DNA of 60,000 bases from Symbiodinium natans (GCA_905221605.1 CAJNDS010002176.1:136300-196299); one strand, 5' to 3'; shown: positions 40,108 through 49,795, numbered from the stretch's first letter. Notes: generated by a model not told the origin, from the sequence alone. Made by a program: numbers and translations.

Positions 40108-43100
40108 TTTCCTCCTTGGTTTGAAGACGAAGTTCCCTCATTTCCACTTGATCAGGTTTTTTCTTCCCAATCACCTTGTACCTCGGCTTCATCTCGGGGT
40201 CTGCTCGTAGTTCCAGTTCAGGTTCTCCCGGATCCACGAGGTTTGCCCTGACGTGCAGAGTGTGGAGGAAGGATTCGGTCTCGCCTTCTGCCTTTTCAAC
40301 GTAGATCACATGTCCCCTATTCAGCAAACCACTCAGCCCCATGTACTTGCCCTTGACCCATTTCGCCTCGAAGGTGTCTGCCCTCAAGCGAGGTCCTTGA
40401 GCCTTGAACGGTCTTTTCTTGACGTAGACCGGGGCCCCGAAAGGTGCTGCCAACATAGAGGACCATCCCAGAACTCGAGATCTCTGCTCAGCCGCTGCTG
40501 TTTCAGCTGCCAGTGGCCACAACTTTGTCGACACCTTGGCGCTAAGCAACAATGTCCTGATGCGATCCTTCACCCATCGAACTGCACCTTCAGCTCTTCC
40601 ATTGGTTTGGGGTATCCCTGGCTCTCCCCAAGTTCCTCTAATGCCTTGAGCACGTAGCCAGTCTCTTAAGCTGTGGTTGAAGAACTCGCCCTTGTCAGCG
40701 TGGAAACGGTACACCGGAAGACCATGCGACCCCAGGTAGAGCGTGATGTCCTGGAGTGCCGACTTGACTGTTGCTCCCTTGTTGTCCCGAAGACCAACAG
40801 CAAAGATCAGCGAAGTTTGTTCCGGTGGTTCGCAATCCCCATAGTTCATGACTGGATGGGGCCGTCGTTTGTCTTCGCCTTTCTCCTCCTCGGCTTCTGG
40901 TTCTAAGTCCTGGACACAGATGTAGTTGGGGGACTCAGGGTCAGGATTGTTCTCTGGCTCTGAAGGCTCATACTCGACGTCTGACACATCGTCCAAGACA
41001 TTCGTGTGGTCTGGGACTTCCTCGACCCTCGAGTGGGAGTTATTTGGCATCTCCCCTTCATCGCCATGTGGTGGTTGATCACGATGTCCTTCTGGTGCCT
41101 TAGCTAAAGAACTTGGTTTTGCCCCTTCGTCGCCATGTGGTGGTTGATCACGAGGTCCTTCTGGTGCCTTAGCTAAAGAACTTGGTTTTGCCCCTTCGTC
41201 ACCATGTGGTAGTTGATCACGAGGTCCTTCTGGTGCCTTAGCTAAAGAACTTGGTTTTGCCCCTTCGTCACCATGTGGTAGTTGATCACGATGTCCTTCT
41301 GGTGCCTCCTCGAACAACCCTTCTAGTTCCGGTGAACACGGACTCGACGATTCCTCCTCCTGGTTCGGCAATCCCCCATCTGCAGGAGGCTCCCTCCCTG
41401 AGTAGGCCTTGAGATACTCACTCGGAAAGACATATCTCGCGACGAGGAGGTACTTTATCCCCTTTCCAGTTGTCCCCTTACTTGTTGGATCCAATCCAGG
41501 TCTTACTGGGCCAGCGAGGTCCGATGTTAAGACGAAGCTGTCCGGATGATGGACTCGAGCATGTCTCCTGCCTGTTCCCTTTGCCATCACGCATGTCACA
41601 CAGTCCCTCCTGTATGGGAGGTGGTTTGAGTCGACATGACTCTTCCATTGTCGTGGTGTCATTGAGTATGCCCTTGGTGACATTGACCACAGATGTAGCC
41701 CCACCACCAATGCATTCACCAGTCCTGGCGACCACACCGAGTAGTCGGAAAGCTCGGCACACACATCGGTTGTAGCAGTGTTGTCATCCAGGCCCACTCC
41801 ATCTAGACCCTTCATGTAGAGGATGTTGGTTCCTAACGTAGTTCTGTTGGTCCGGTTCGCCCCCATCGCCCTCTGGTCGAACGACACCTCGATCTGCCCC
41901 GTTTCTTCCTTGAACCTCTTCCAGAAATCCGTTTCCCAAAAACCACCTCCAATCGTACCTTCACCTTCGTCATTGGTCGGGATCCCCGGGTGCTCAAGAA
42001 CGAAGCCAACTTGCTTGTTGTAGGTCGGGTTTGCTGTTCTGGTGCACCGTCCTGCCACAGCGCAGGAATGCAGCCACATCATTCGGGAAATCAACGTCCA
42101 GGCTCGAAGATTGGTGCAATTCCCACCCTTCGTCCATGTTCCATGAGCTCTTCCAGGTGGGCCTCCGAGCACGAGATCGATTCGACCTTCTCTGGCTCCC
42201 CACATCAGCATCTTCCATGTTTCAGGGTTGGTTATGTCCTGACCCCGGCTGTTTCTGATGTCCAACTGCAACACCACCGTGTCACCCCTGTCAAGCTTGG
42301 CGATCTCGTAGTGGCCAGGGTCGCCCGAGAAGAGATGGACCACCCATTTTTTCGCCCCAAGGAGTCTCCTTCGTTGAGGACGAGAAAGGAAGCTCACCCC
42401 TTTTAGCGCCTCCCATCCACTGCCAGGAAGATCTTCAGGCACCAATCCTCCCAAGCACTCTCCCGGAACATCCTGAAAGAAGGGTGCATCCCGAAGTGCC
42501 CTTAGCGCCAACTGTCGTGCTTCACTGCCCTCGCCAGTGACATAGCCCTGCAACCGGTCAAACCAGGAACGCCGGAGAGCCATTGCTGCCATAGAAACTC
42601 GATCATTCGTGACCATGGCTGCATTCTCCAACTGCTCCAATTTTCGATCTTCCAACCTCGCTATCATCGCAAGGGCTTCAGCTTCTCGAACTTGAGGACA
42701 GCCTGCGTTGGTGCTCAAAGGAATTTGGTTGCCCTCTCCATCCTCCAAGATGCACTTTGTTGGTGTCCACACCAAGGAGTACCCCAAGGTCCGCACCAAC
42801 TCGCCAAGTGGGACGATCGTCTGTGCCGCCGACTGCCCCTGGGCCAGCTGTGGAGGAAGAAGCAGGGTCCCTCCTTCGTTCATCTTCATCGCGAGTTGGC
42901 TGTCCCCTGCCAGCGTTACCATGACCCCTTCAGCATTGGCCCATTCACTCTTCGACTTCGCTGCCCTCAGGGAGTGAGTGGCCCCAGAGTCAAGAAGAGC
43001 TGTAGTTGTAGCCATTGCACTCACGCGAATGTCCTTCACCACCAAGCTCTTGACCGATCCACCAGTCTTCTCAGGGGACGACGGCCTCTCCTCCTGCCCT

Positions 43101-45598
43101 GGCTGTGGTTGGGCCTGGACAAACTGCTGGGTTGCTTGGATGAGCGACTCCAAGGTCCACGGCACCCCTGGCACAATTCCAGAACTGCCCTCACCCGCTG
43201 CAATTGGTGCTCCAAGCTGCTGCACAGACACCGGCTGCGGCCTCGAGGGAGATGATTCTTTCTCGTTTTTGCTTGCACTCGATGGGGAGGACGTTGAAGG
43301 ATTGGCGGTCCTTGGCTTATTCACTGGACACTCCTTTTGCCTGTGGGACTCTGACCCACATGCGAGGCACTTCTTCCACCTGAGCTCCTTGTCCATGCCC
43401 GCCATGCTATGCGAGTAGTTGCACCGCGAACCTCGCTTGCATCCGGAGGGTTTGGCAAAGTGTCGGCACAAATCAGCCCCCTTGTCCCTTTTCCCAGGTG
43501 GTGCTACCTCAGCCGCTCGGACCTTGGGTGACGTCGTAGATGTAGCTGTCGCCATAGTCCCTGCGTTCACCAAGGTTTCCAACTCTGCTTGAAGATGACG
43601 TTGGTACGAGGTCACCTGTTCCAGATCTGGCTGTGCATCCAACCTCAGACTTGTCCTCAACATAGAGGTTCGGAAGGCAGCATCCGGTGACGAGTTGATG
43701 AAGGCACTTGTCAAGTCCATCAATCCTCGGGCTAGGACTTGTGGATCCGGAGGCGTCATTTTCATCGATGCACACCTCGCCACCCACCTTGGCCAAGCCT
43801 GCAACACTCGAAGCGCATCCTCCACAGACTCACCCTTCATGCTGTCCCTCGGTGATTGCAGACGTTGGAGTAGGTCTTGCCTCTCTGCACTCCCACCAGG
43901 TTGGAAAACAGTGAACAGCCTGAAAACCATCCGTGGAACACTCTGGGTTATTCTCTGGGCTACAGCATCGGCCTTTAACTCGTCCCCCATCGATGTCAGA
44001 ATCATTGAAGCTATCCTCGCATTCACTCGAATCCATCGACCTGAGCACAGCGATGTCTCCCCAGCAGGGGTGATTTGAAGGCGCTCCAGCGGGGTGGCTG
44101 CAAGCCACCGGCCATATGTGGTTCCAACCATCTGCAGAATTTGCTCCCACCACTGACCGCTATGCTCCGAGACATCAGCCAAGATAGAACTCGAAATCTC
44201 CAACCAGTCCTGGAACTTGAGGGCCGAACCTGCTGCATCCCCTTTCTTGAGGTCTGGCAACAGTGGAAGCGCCACCGTTCCTGGCTTGACGACCTCAATC
44301 GTCGGTGGAGCCTCGCCTTTTGTCAGGGCCTGGGCTTGTAGTTCTTGTAGTTGCTGCACTCCCTTAGTTAGGGCTTCCAAGATGGACGACTCTCCGCCTT
44401 GCCGTGGTGGTCCTACAGGTGATGGAGTTCGCACCCTTGGACCAAGGAGCGATCGCAAGAGGCTGGATCTTTCCCCTCCTTCAGGCTCACCAACTGCTTG
44501 TGGTCCGGACCCAAAGGTAGGCATTGAGGTTGTCGTTGTAGCCTCGGTTGATCTTGGAGGTGCCGACTGAGCCGCTTCTCCTTGTAGAACAGGACGTCGG
44601 GATCCCTCATGCTGAGGTACAGGAGGGCCTTGGGGTAGAGGTGGAGGATCCCTTCTTAGCCCTTCCTCATGTACTGGTAATTCAGCAGCTACTCCCATTT
44701 CACCACCAGCATTAATCCATGGAGACCATGCCACATTAGTCGCCCTTGCCCTTTCCTGGCTCAGCTCTGCACGAAGTCGATCCCTGTCCTGCTCCACGGT
44801 TTGCAATCTTCCCAGGAGTTCACCAAGCTGTCTCTGGACTTCTGCCTGAATCGCCTCAGCCGGTATGCTTGATGAGCTGGGAGGCGAAGGGGACTGAGGT
44901 CTTGGCTCAGCCATTCTTCTTGGACCATGAGCCATCATCATCACCCTGTCCCTCAACGGACTGGTGCTCGCAGAACTTCCAGCCAACGGACTCGGCACCA
45001 ATTCCGGTCGAGCTGGAACGCTCAACAATGAGCCTAGACGGCTCACCCATCCTGGTAGCTCTAGCCCCTGTATCCATTGAGGCCTTGATGTCGCCACCGA
45101 TCCCACTGACCTTGGCGTGTAGTAACCGTGCTGGGCTGACGGAGGTGAGCTGGACTCAGGTGCATAACTTCCATGGCCTGGTTCGTTGTCTCCAGTCGAG
45201 GGCACCATCTCATTCAGAACAGTCTGTCTCGTCTGGGATTCAACTCCACCCAGCGCCCGGGCATCATCTGAATCCTGCCTTCCCTTGTCCGTAGGTTGGC
45301 TCGCCATTCTGGGTTCTTCTCCAGTGGAGCCATACGACATGCCGCCACTTGCCCCAATGGTACCAGACTGCATCATTGTCTGTCTCAGCTGACTATCCAC
45401 TTGCACTGATTGCCGTCCACTCTGGGGCTGGCTTGAGGAACTCCCATCAGCTGTACCATTGATCATCGAATTCGAAAAACCACCTTCATCATATTGGGCT
45501 GGCATAACCTGTTGTGGAATGGCCCCAGCATCATCATTTGCTTGCAAAGCCATGGCACAATCATGCGAAGCGCGCCCCCATTCTTTTTCAGGCAACAA
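39923..45598 (-). CDS. Copia gag-protease-integrase frame
   Basis: 1891 codons. The first ATG (45598) lies inside the 5' LTR. A second in-frame ATG at 45505 is just inside the element and may be the real start. Gag contains a CCCH finger (C711-x8-C720-x5-C726-x3-H730) and a CCHC knuckle (744-757) for RNA binding. The aspartic protease has DSGATH at 870. Integrase shows H-x4-H-x6-C-x2-C (1321-1336), D1360, D1635 and E1670. The D-D gap of 275 residues is far above the usual 50-70 and holds an acidic spacer with four 23-residue repeats. After the integrase a LHTLHVRANLVDP segment follows, and the frame ends beyond the overlap with the second frame. Confidence 0.92.
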   Translation of the reverse strand: MLPEKEWGRASHDCAMALQANDDAGAIPQQVMPAQYDEGGFSNSMINGTADGSSSSQPQSGRQSVQVDSQLRQTMMQSGTIGASGGMSYGSTGEEPRMASQPTDKGRQDSDDARALGGVESQTRQTVLNEMVPSTGDNEPGHGSYAPESSSPPSAQHGYYTPRSVGSVATSRPQWIQGLELPGWVSRLGSLLSVPARPELVPSPLAGSSASTSPLRDRVMMMAHGPRRMAEPRPQSPSPPSSSSIPAEAIQAEVQRQLGELLGRLQTVEQDRDRLRAELSQERARATNVAWSPWINAGGEMGVAAELPVHEEGLRRDPPPLPQGPPVPQHEGSRRPVLQGEAAQSAPPRSTEATTTTSMPTFGSGPQAVGEPEGGERSSLLRSLLGPRVRTPSPVGPPRQGGESSILEALTKGVQQLQELQAQALTKGEAPPTIEVVKPGTVALPLLPDLKKGDAAGSALKFQDWLEISSSILADVSEHSGQWWEQILQMVGTTYGRWLAATPLERLQITPAGETSLCSGRWIRVNARIASMILTSMGDELKADAVAQRITQSVPRMVFRLFTVFQPGGSAERQDLLQRLQSPRDSMKGESVEDALRVLQAWPRWVARCASMKMTPPDPQVLARGLMDLTSAFINSSPDAAFRTSMLRTSLRLDAQPDLEQVTSYQRHLQAELETLVNAGTMATATSTTSPKVRAAEVAPPGKRDKGADLCRHFAKPSGCKRGSRCNYSHSMAGMDKELRWKKCLACGSESHRQKECPVNKPRTANPSTSSPSSASKNEKESSPSRPQPVSVQQLGAPIAAGEGSSGIVPGVPWTLESLIQATQQFVQAQPQPGQEERPSSPEKTGGSVKSLVVKDIRVSAMATTTALLDSGATHSLRAAKSKSEWANAEGVMVTLAGDSQLAMKMNEGGTLLLPPQLAQGQSAAQTIVPLGELVRTLGYSLVWTPTKCILEDGEGNQIPLSTNAGCPQVREAEALAMIARLEDRKLEQLENAAMVTNDRVSMAAMALRRSWFDRLQGYVTGEGSEARQLALRALRDAPFFQDVPGECLGGLVPEDLPGSGWEALKGVSFLSRPQRRRLLGAKKWVVHLFSGDPGHYEIAKLDRGDTVVLQLDIRNSRGQDITNPETWKMLMWGAREGRIDLVLGGPPGRAHGTWTKGGNCTNLRAWTLISRMMWLHSCAVAGRCTRTANPTYNKQVGFVLEHPGIPTNDEGEGTIGGGFWETDFWKRFKEETGQIEVSFDQRAMGANRTNRTTLGTNILYMKGLDGVGLDDNTATTDVCAELSDYSVWSPGLVNALVVGLHLWSMSPRAYSMTPRQWKSHVDSNHLPYRRDCVTCVMAKGTGRRHARVHHPDSFVLTSDLAGPVRPGLDPTSKGTTGKGIKYLLVARYVFPSEYLKAYSGREPPADGGLPNQEEESSSPCSPELEGLFEEAPEGHRDQLPHGDEGAKPSSLAKAPEGPRDQLPHGDEGAKPSSLAKAPEGPRDQPPHGDEGAKPSSLAKAPEGHRDQPPHGDEGEMPNNSHSRVEEVPDHTNVLDDVSDVEYEPSEPENNPDPESPNYICVQDLEPEAEEEKGEDKRRPHPVMNYGDCEPPEQTSLIFAVGLRDNKGATVKSALQDITLYLGSHGLPVYRFHADKGEFFNHSLRDWLRAQGIRGTWGEPGIPQTNGRAEGAVRWVKDRIRTLLLSAKVSTKLWPLAAETAAAEQRSRVLGWSSMLAAPFGAPVYVKKRPFKAQGPRLRADTFEAKWVKGKYMGLSGLLNRGHVIYVEKAEGETESFLHTLHVRANLVDPGEPELELRADPEMKPRYKVIGKKKPDQVEMRELRLQTKEEIEEYAAGLLEEWTMDEAIGFAEEPSGDGEEIRGLSTWRCGGFDAGAKNLPQCHTGFDENLP
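41048..41320 (-). repeat. 69-bp tandem repeat in the integrase
   Basis: Four copies, 69 bp apart (TTGATC at 41075, 41144, 41213, 41282), encoding units with PHGDEGAKPSSLAKAPEG. In frame, so the spacer can grow or shrink without breaking the polyprotein. Confidence 0.9.
45496..45509 (-). other. Putative primer binding site
   Basis: GGTTATGCCAGCCC on the - strand, starting at the inner edge of the 5' LTR. It resembles the GGTTATGGGCCC site of Drosophila copia, which pairs with the middle of initiator tRNA-Met, but with two extra bases. It overlaps the ATG at 45505. Confidence 0.45.
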
Positions 45599-45807
45599 GA
45601 TCTGTGACTATGCTTTGTGTTCTGTACTTCAGCTTACAGCGACTGCCTTGTCATAGCTGTACCTTTATGACAAGTGCCGAAGGCTGTATGCATTGCTGAT
45701 AAAACTGCATGGCCCAAGGGTCTTTATTCGTAGCCACCCCTGAACGCCAGCCGAAAGTTGCCGCGGGTTGATGCGCATGACGAAGATCCACCTCAGGGTT
45801 TTCCACA
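45510..45807 (-). repeat. 5' LTR of the copia element
   Basis: 298 bp. The gag frame is open through its inner part, so the first ATG lies in the LTR. It should contain the promoter and poly(A) signals, which cannot be located by eye. Confidence 0.95.
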
Positions 45808-45873
45808 GGTTCAGGGTTTAGGGTTTAGGGTTTAGGGTTCAGGGTTTAGGGTTTAGGGTTTAGAGATGTCAAG

Positions 45874-46093
45874 GTTTAGCCTCGGAGGCAAGGGTGTTTG
45901 GGTGGTGCTCATCGATGGGATTGCAGTGCTCCAGGACTTTGGGCGTGTGTTTTTGAGGCGGTTTGGGACTCACGCGGTCCGAGCAGAGGCACATACTGTT
46001 GACCTCAGACTCAGTAACCCTCCAAAGTCATCCGAAGCTGAAAAGAGCAAGATGTCGGCGGCAGTCAGCTCATCAACCCACCCTGAAGTCTGA
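45874..46093 (+). CDS. Candidate terminal exon
   Basis: ATGTCAAG|G acceptor just right of the copia element and its flanking heptamers. Phase 2 is open for 72 codons and ends at TGA (46091-46093). It starts hydrophobic (GVWVVLIDGIAVLQDFGRVF) and becomes basic and Ser-rich (SEAEKSKMSAAVSSSTHPEV). Length, composition and a stop before non-repetitive, AT-richer DNA suggest the 3' end of a + strand gene whose preceding exons (for example 35958) lie left of the retrotransposon. No domain recognised. Confidence 0.58.
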
Positions 46094-46780
46094 TCCCCTC
46101 AGTTCCGCTCCAATAAATTCCCTCCCCCATCCCCCAAGCACCCCCTCGCACGCCACAAAGGAAGACTCATTTGCCGCAGGCGCCCTCGGGGGGCTTCGGG
46201 GGGAGCTCTTGCGAGGAGATCCAGGGGTCAATCTGTAGGCCCCCTCCCCGTAGGAGATGTTGGGCCGGAAGATTCGCCAGCATTAGGGGGCCGATATTTA
46301 TTGTTATTGCTTAGTTGTGCTATCTTACAACCTTCCATAACCTTATCAATACGAATATTAATGATATTGTCTATTTGTGCGATCTTGCAACCTTATCTAA
46401 TCCTATACATACATTTTATAACATGATTGTGTATTTGTGCGATCTTACCACCTTACATAATCCTATAGGTACAAAAAACATCCACTAACAAATGAAATAG
46501 CAAGAATCAATTATATGACCAAACAAGTAAGACATAGACATATATCAATGAGCAAATCAATTAATATATACATATATGTATATATGTGCATATGTACATA
46601 TACATATGTGTATATATATATATATTACTATGATTGTTACTGTTGTCATTGAGGGCCAACACCGCATCTCCAAGAAACGAGAGTCAACTTCATCCAAGAG
46701 TCAGCCAGCCCTGAACTTCCATAAACCACAAGCCCCAAGTCCCACGAGGTAACCCTAAACCCGAACCCCGACCCCTAACC
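46094..46780. other. Probable 3' flank and AT-rich intergenic DNA
   Basis: Pyrimidine-rich stretch after the stop, then AT-rich sequence with three 60-bp repeats (46306, 46366, 46426: TTGTGCGATCTTACAACCTT-like), then a (TA/CATA)n patch at 46560-46625. No gene seen. No classical poly(A) signal can be asserted. Confidence 0.55.
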
Positions 46781-46909
46781 CTAAACCCTAAACCCTAAAC
46801 CCTAAACCCTGAACCCTGAACCCTGAACCCTAAACCCTAAACCCTAAACCCTAAACCCTAAACCCTAAACCCTAAACCCTAAACCCTAAACCCTAAACCC
46901 TAAACCCTA
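46776..46909. repeat. (CCCTAAA)n tract, about 19 units
   Basis: Long tract, with three CCCTGAA units near its left end. Confidence 0.9.
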
Positions 46910-46956
46910 AAAACCCCCAACCTGAAGTTACCCCCCCCCCCCCCCCCCCGCTCCAG

Positions 46957-47036
46957 TTCCTCATGTACTTCTTGGCCTACGTCTGCAACGTTGTTGGCTT
47001 CTGCCTCGGCCGCAAGCTGCACCTTGCCACGGCAGG
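46957..47036 (+). CDS. Candidate exon encoding a membrane helix
   Basis: CCCCCGCTCCAG acceptor, GC donor proposed at GCAGG|GCCATT. Phase 0 to 2. FLMYFLAYVCNVVGFCLGRK is a clear hydrophobic helix ending in a basic cap. It is the first of a + strand exon set and may belong to a membrane transporter or channel. The family is not identified. Confidence 0.52.
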
Positions 47037-47489
47037 GCCATTTTGTATGTTGTTTCTGTGGAGGCCTAGGCTCACGTGGGCTGTAAATGCCATGAATTTA
47101 TGTGGGAGCTTCCCCATGATCCCCTTCCCCTTCTCCCCTTCCCCCGCCCTCTCCCCCCCCCCGCCCCCCCAAGCTTACTGGAGAAAACATCCACATGTGG
47201 GGGTTTCCGAAATAAGGGGTACGCCTGAGGCTTCTAATAAGAAATCTGCCTTTTTCAGCCAGGGTTTCGAAATTTCTTAAAACCCCAAATGGAAATAAGA
47301 AAGTTAGGTTTGAACCAGACCCTGAAATATATTTCTTATTCGAGGGTTGATTAGAGGTGAGTATAGGGACAGAGTTGGGGAACATGTAACTCACCAGTGT
47401 AGAGCTTTTCGGTGTGCTCTAAGCTCTAAACCCTAAACCCTAAACCCTAAACCCTACACCCTAAACCCTAAACCCTAAACGCGGGGAAG

Positions 47490-48487
47490 AGGCCCGGCAC
47501 AAAAAGTCACCTTTTTTTCGGCCTTTCCGGCCTGAAACACCTCAAAAAAGGTGACTTTTTGTGCCGGGCCTCTTCCCCTAAGCCCTAAGCCCTAAGCCCT
47601 GAGCCCTGAGCCCTGAGCCCTTAAAGGCTTCCCCGCAAGAGCCCGGCATCCCCGCAAGAGCCCGGCACAAAAAGTCACCTTTTTTGGGCCTTTCCGGCCC
47701 CAAGCACCTCAAAAAAGGTGACTTTTTGTGCGGGCCTCTTCCCCACAAGAGCCCGGCACAAAAAGTCACCTTTTTTGGGCCTTTCCGGCCTGAAACACCT
47801 CAAAAAAGGTGACTTTTTGTGCCGGGCCTCTTCCCCGCAAAGAGCCCGGCACAAAAAGTCACCTTTTTTGGGCCTTTCCGGCCTGAAACACCTCAAAAAA
47901 GGTGACTTTTTGTGCCGGGCCTCTTTCCCGCAAGAGCCCGGCACAAAAAGTCACCTTTTTTGGGCCTTTCCGGCCTGAAACACCTCAAAAAAGGTGACTT
48001 TTTGTGCCGGGCCTCTTCCCCTAAGCCCTGAGCCCTGAGCCCTGAGCCCTGAGGCCTGAGCCCTGAGCCTGAGCCCTGAGCCCTGAGCCCTTAAAGGCTT
48101 CCCCGCAAGAGCCCGGCATCCCCGCAACAGCCCGGCACAAAAAATCACCTTTTTGGGGCCTTTCCGGCCCCAAGCACCTCAAAAAAGGTGACTTTTGTGC
48201 CGGGCCTCTTCCCCGCAAGAGCCCGGCACAAAAAGTCACCTTTTTTGGGCCTGTCCGGCCTGAAACACCTCAAAAAAGGTGACTTTTTGTGCCGGGCCTT
48301 TTCCCCGCAAGAGCCCGGCACAAAAAGTCACCTTTTTTGGGCCTGTCCGGCCTGAAACACCTCAAAAAAGGTGACTTTTTGTGCCGGGCCTCTTCCCCGC
48401 AAGAGCCCGGCACAAAAAGTCACCTTTTTTGGGCCTTTCCGGCCTGAAACACCTCAAAAAAGGTGACTTTTTGTGCCGGGCCTCTTC
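47490..48487. repeat. Tandem array of nine long hairpins
   Basis: Each unit has arms GCCCGGCACAAAAAGTCACC... (about 26 nt) and the near-perfect complement GGTGACTTTTTGTGCCGGGC, around a roughly 25-nt loop that itself contains GGCC...GGCC. Units start near 47492, 47660, 47750, 47841, 47934, 48129, 48220, 48311 and 48402. A (GAGCCCT)n spacer separates two groups. Both strands give almost the same peptide because of the palindromes. These frames are not genes. Confidence 0.92.
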
Positions 48488-48705
48488 CCAAAGGCTTTAG
48501 GTTGAGACTACGCGGCTTAAGGGATTAGAGGGTTTGAGGCTTGCAGTTTCTTGGGTTCTTGGTAAATATGACAGAGAACGTTACTTAATACTTCCTCGGC
48601 GGAATTTTTTGGGGCGAGCCCGCGAGGCCCTGGATTTTAAAATGTGTGGCCGGTCCAGGTCCAGATTTCTTAATTAATAAAATTTCTTAACACACTCCTG
48701 GGCCG

Positions 48706-48787
48706 TACCTTATTGAGGTCCCTATTGTAGGGTGATCCTACTCTTTGGGGCTCTATATTAGGGGTCCCCAATCTTCGTAAACCACCC
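48706..48787. repeat. Dispersed element E, copy 1
   Basis: CCTTATTGAGGTCC...GATCCTACTCTTTGGGG...AGGGGTCCCC...TTCGTAAACC. Copies: 49668-49770, 50484-50566, 53697-53790 and a diverged one at 54936-55030. AGGGGATCC and GGGTCCCCT form a near-perfect inverted pair around a roughly 24-nt loop. Confidence 0.65.
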
Positions 48788-48935
48788 CATGTGCTGTAGG
48801 AGCTCTTCAGTCTTCATCTTGCCCCGCCTGATGAAAAGGGCGCACGATGAAACTACCTCCAACTGATTCCTGAAGCCGTCCGGGAACCAACCCTAAACCC
48901 TAAACCCTAAATCCTAAACCCCATCCCATCTGAAG

Positions 48936-48998
48936 GAAGCTGAGCCCGTTCAGCGTGAAGATGCTGGTCATGCACCGATGGTTTCGCGCGGTGCCCAG
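48936..48998 (+). CDS. Candidate exon, basic/hydrophobic
   Basis: ATCTGAAG|G acceptor and CCCAG|GTCACG donor. Phase 2 to 2, reading KLSPFSVKMLVMHRWFRAVP. The frame also stays open to about 49068 (LQFTGLDEGTQQGMTPLYK), so the exon may be longer. The phase fits 46957-47036 across the hairpin-bearing intron. Confidence 0.52.
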
Positions 48999-49130
48999 GT
49001 CACGACACGATTTACAGTTCACAGGCCTGGATGAAGGCACGCAACAAGGCATGACACCTCTGTACAAGTTATACATTTTTTCTCTCTCTGTTCTCTCTCT
49101 CTCTCTCTCTCTCTCTTTCTGCCACCCTTC

Positions 49131-49197
49131 CAAGACCTGCATTCTATGTGTTGGACGAAAAAACGGAAAACTAGCGGCGCAGTTTCAAGCACACAGG
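49131..49197 (+). CDS. Candidate exon with consensus donor
   Basis: Ends at CACACAG|GTAAGATC, the best 5' splice site in the area. Phase 0 gives TCILCVGRKNGKLAAQFQAH. Other frames are open for much of its length. A CT microsatellite upstream (49080-49116) provides a pyrimidine tract. Confidence 0.48.
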
Positions 49198-49573
49198 TAA
49201 GATCCAGTCTGCCTCTTGATGTGAGGCGCCTGAATGTCTGGAGACGGTCCCTTACTTAGATAAAATTATCGGCAGGGGTTTAGGAATTAGGGCGCAGGGT
49301 TGCGGAGACTAAGCAACGGAAGAGTTGTGAAAAGCCTGAAACTCACACATCTTTGGGTTGGGTGAGACATGCAAACAGTTGCTGCAAACACACTGTCAAA
49401 CTTACAAGGCACACACGTAACATGTTGCACATATGTATATGTTCCTATGCACATGGTCTAAGGTTGTGCATGGACTGGTTCAGAATGTCATAGAAATAGA
49501 CTCTTAACCCTAAACCCTAAACCCTAAACCCTCAACCCTAAACCCTCAACCCTCAACCCGCCTTCTGTCTTAG

Positions 49574-49627
49574 AGGCCCTAACCTGGCAAAGAAGGACCG
49601 GGGGGCGTCTTCTTGGGGCTTTTGCAG
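49574..49627 (+). CDS. Candidate exon
   Basis: GTCTTAG acceptor and TTTTGCAG|GTATGG donor. GPNLAKKDRGASSWGFC in phase 2. An alternative donor at CTCAG|GTTAG (49646) extends it. The next intron contains element E. Confidence 0.42.
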
Positions 49628-49795
49628 GTATGGAGATGGCTCTCAGGTTAGATCCTGCTTCTTACAGGTATTCGGGGGGGTACCTTGCTTGGGGTCCTTA
49701 TTAGAAGGGGATCCTGCTATTTGGGCTATTTTAGGGGCCCCTTATTGTTGCAAACCCCCATTTCCGTTCCATTTGAAGGTTCGGGGGCATGTCAG

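Larger units (their letters stand above)
36447..45807 (-). mobile_element. Ty1/copia LTR retrotransposon
   Basis: 9.36-kb element transcribed from the - strand. Gene order gag-protease-integrase-RT-RNase H defines Ty1/copia. The 298-bp LTRs differ at one base (G at 36592, A at 45655), so the insertion is young. It sits in a TTTAGGG tract. Flanks GGTTT (36442-36446) and GGTTC (45808-45812) are a possible imperfect 5-bp target duplication. Two overlapping frames cover almost the whole interior. Extra regions are a large insert in the integrase, an oxygenase-like region and a membrane/SAP-like tail. Confidence 0.95.

Noticed and set aside
47675-48239. KKSPFL/KKGDFL repeat proteins on both strands
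   Set aside because: Nearly the same peptide appears on both strands because the DNA is palindromic.
47490-48487. CRISPR array
   Set aside because: Units are palindromes with near-identical loops. There are no unique spacers and the context is eukaryotic.
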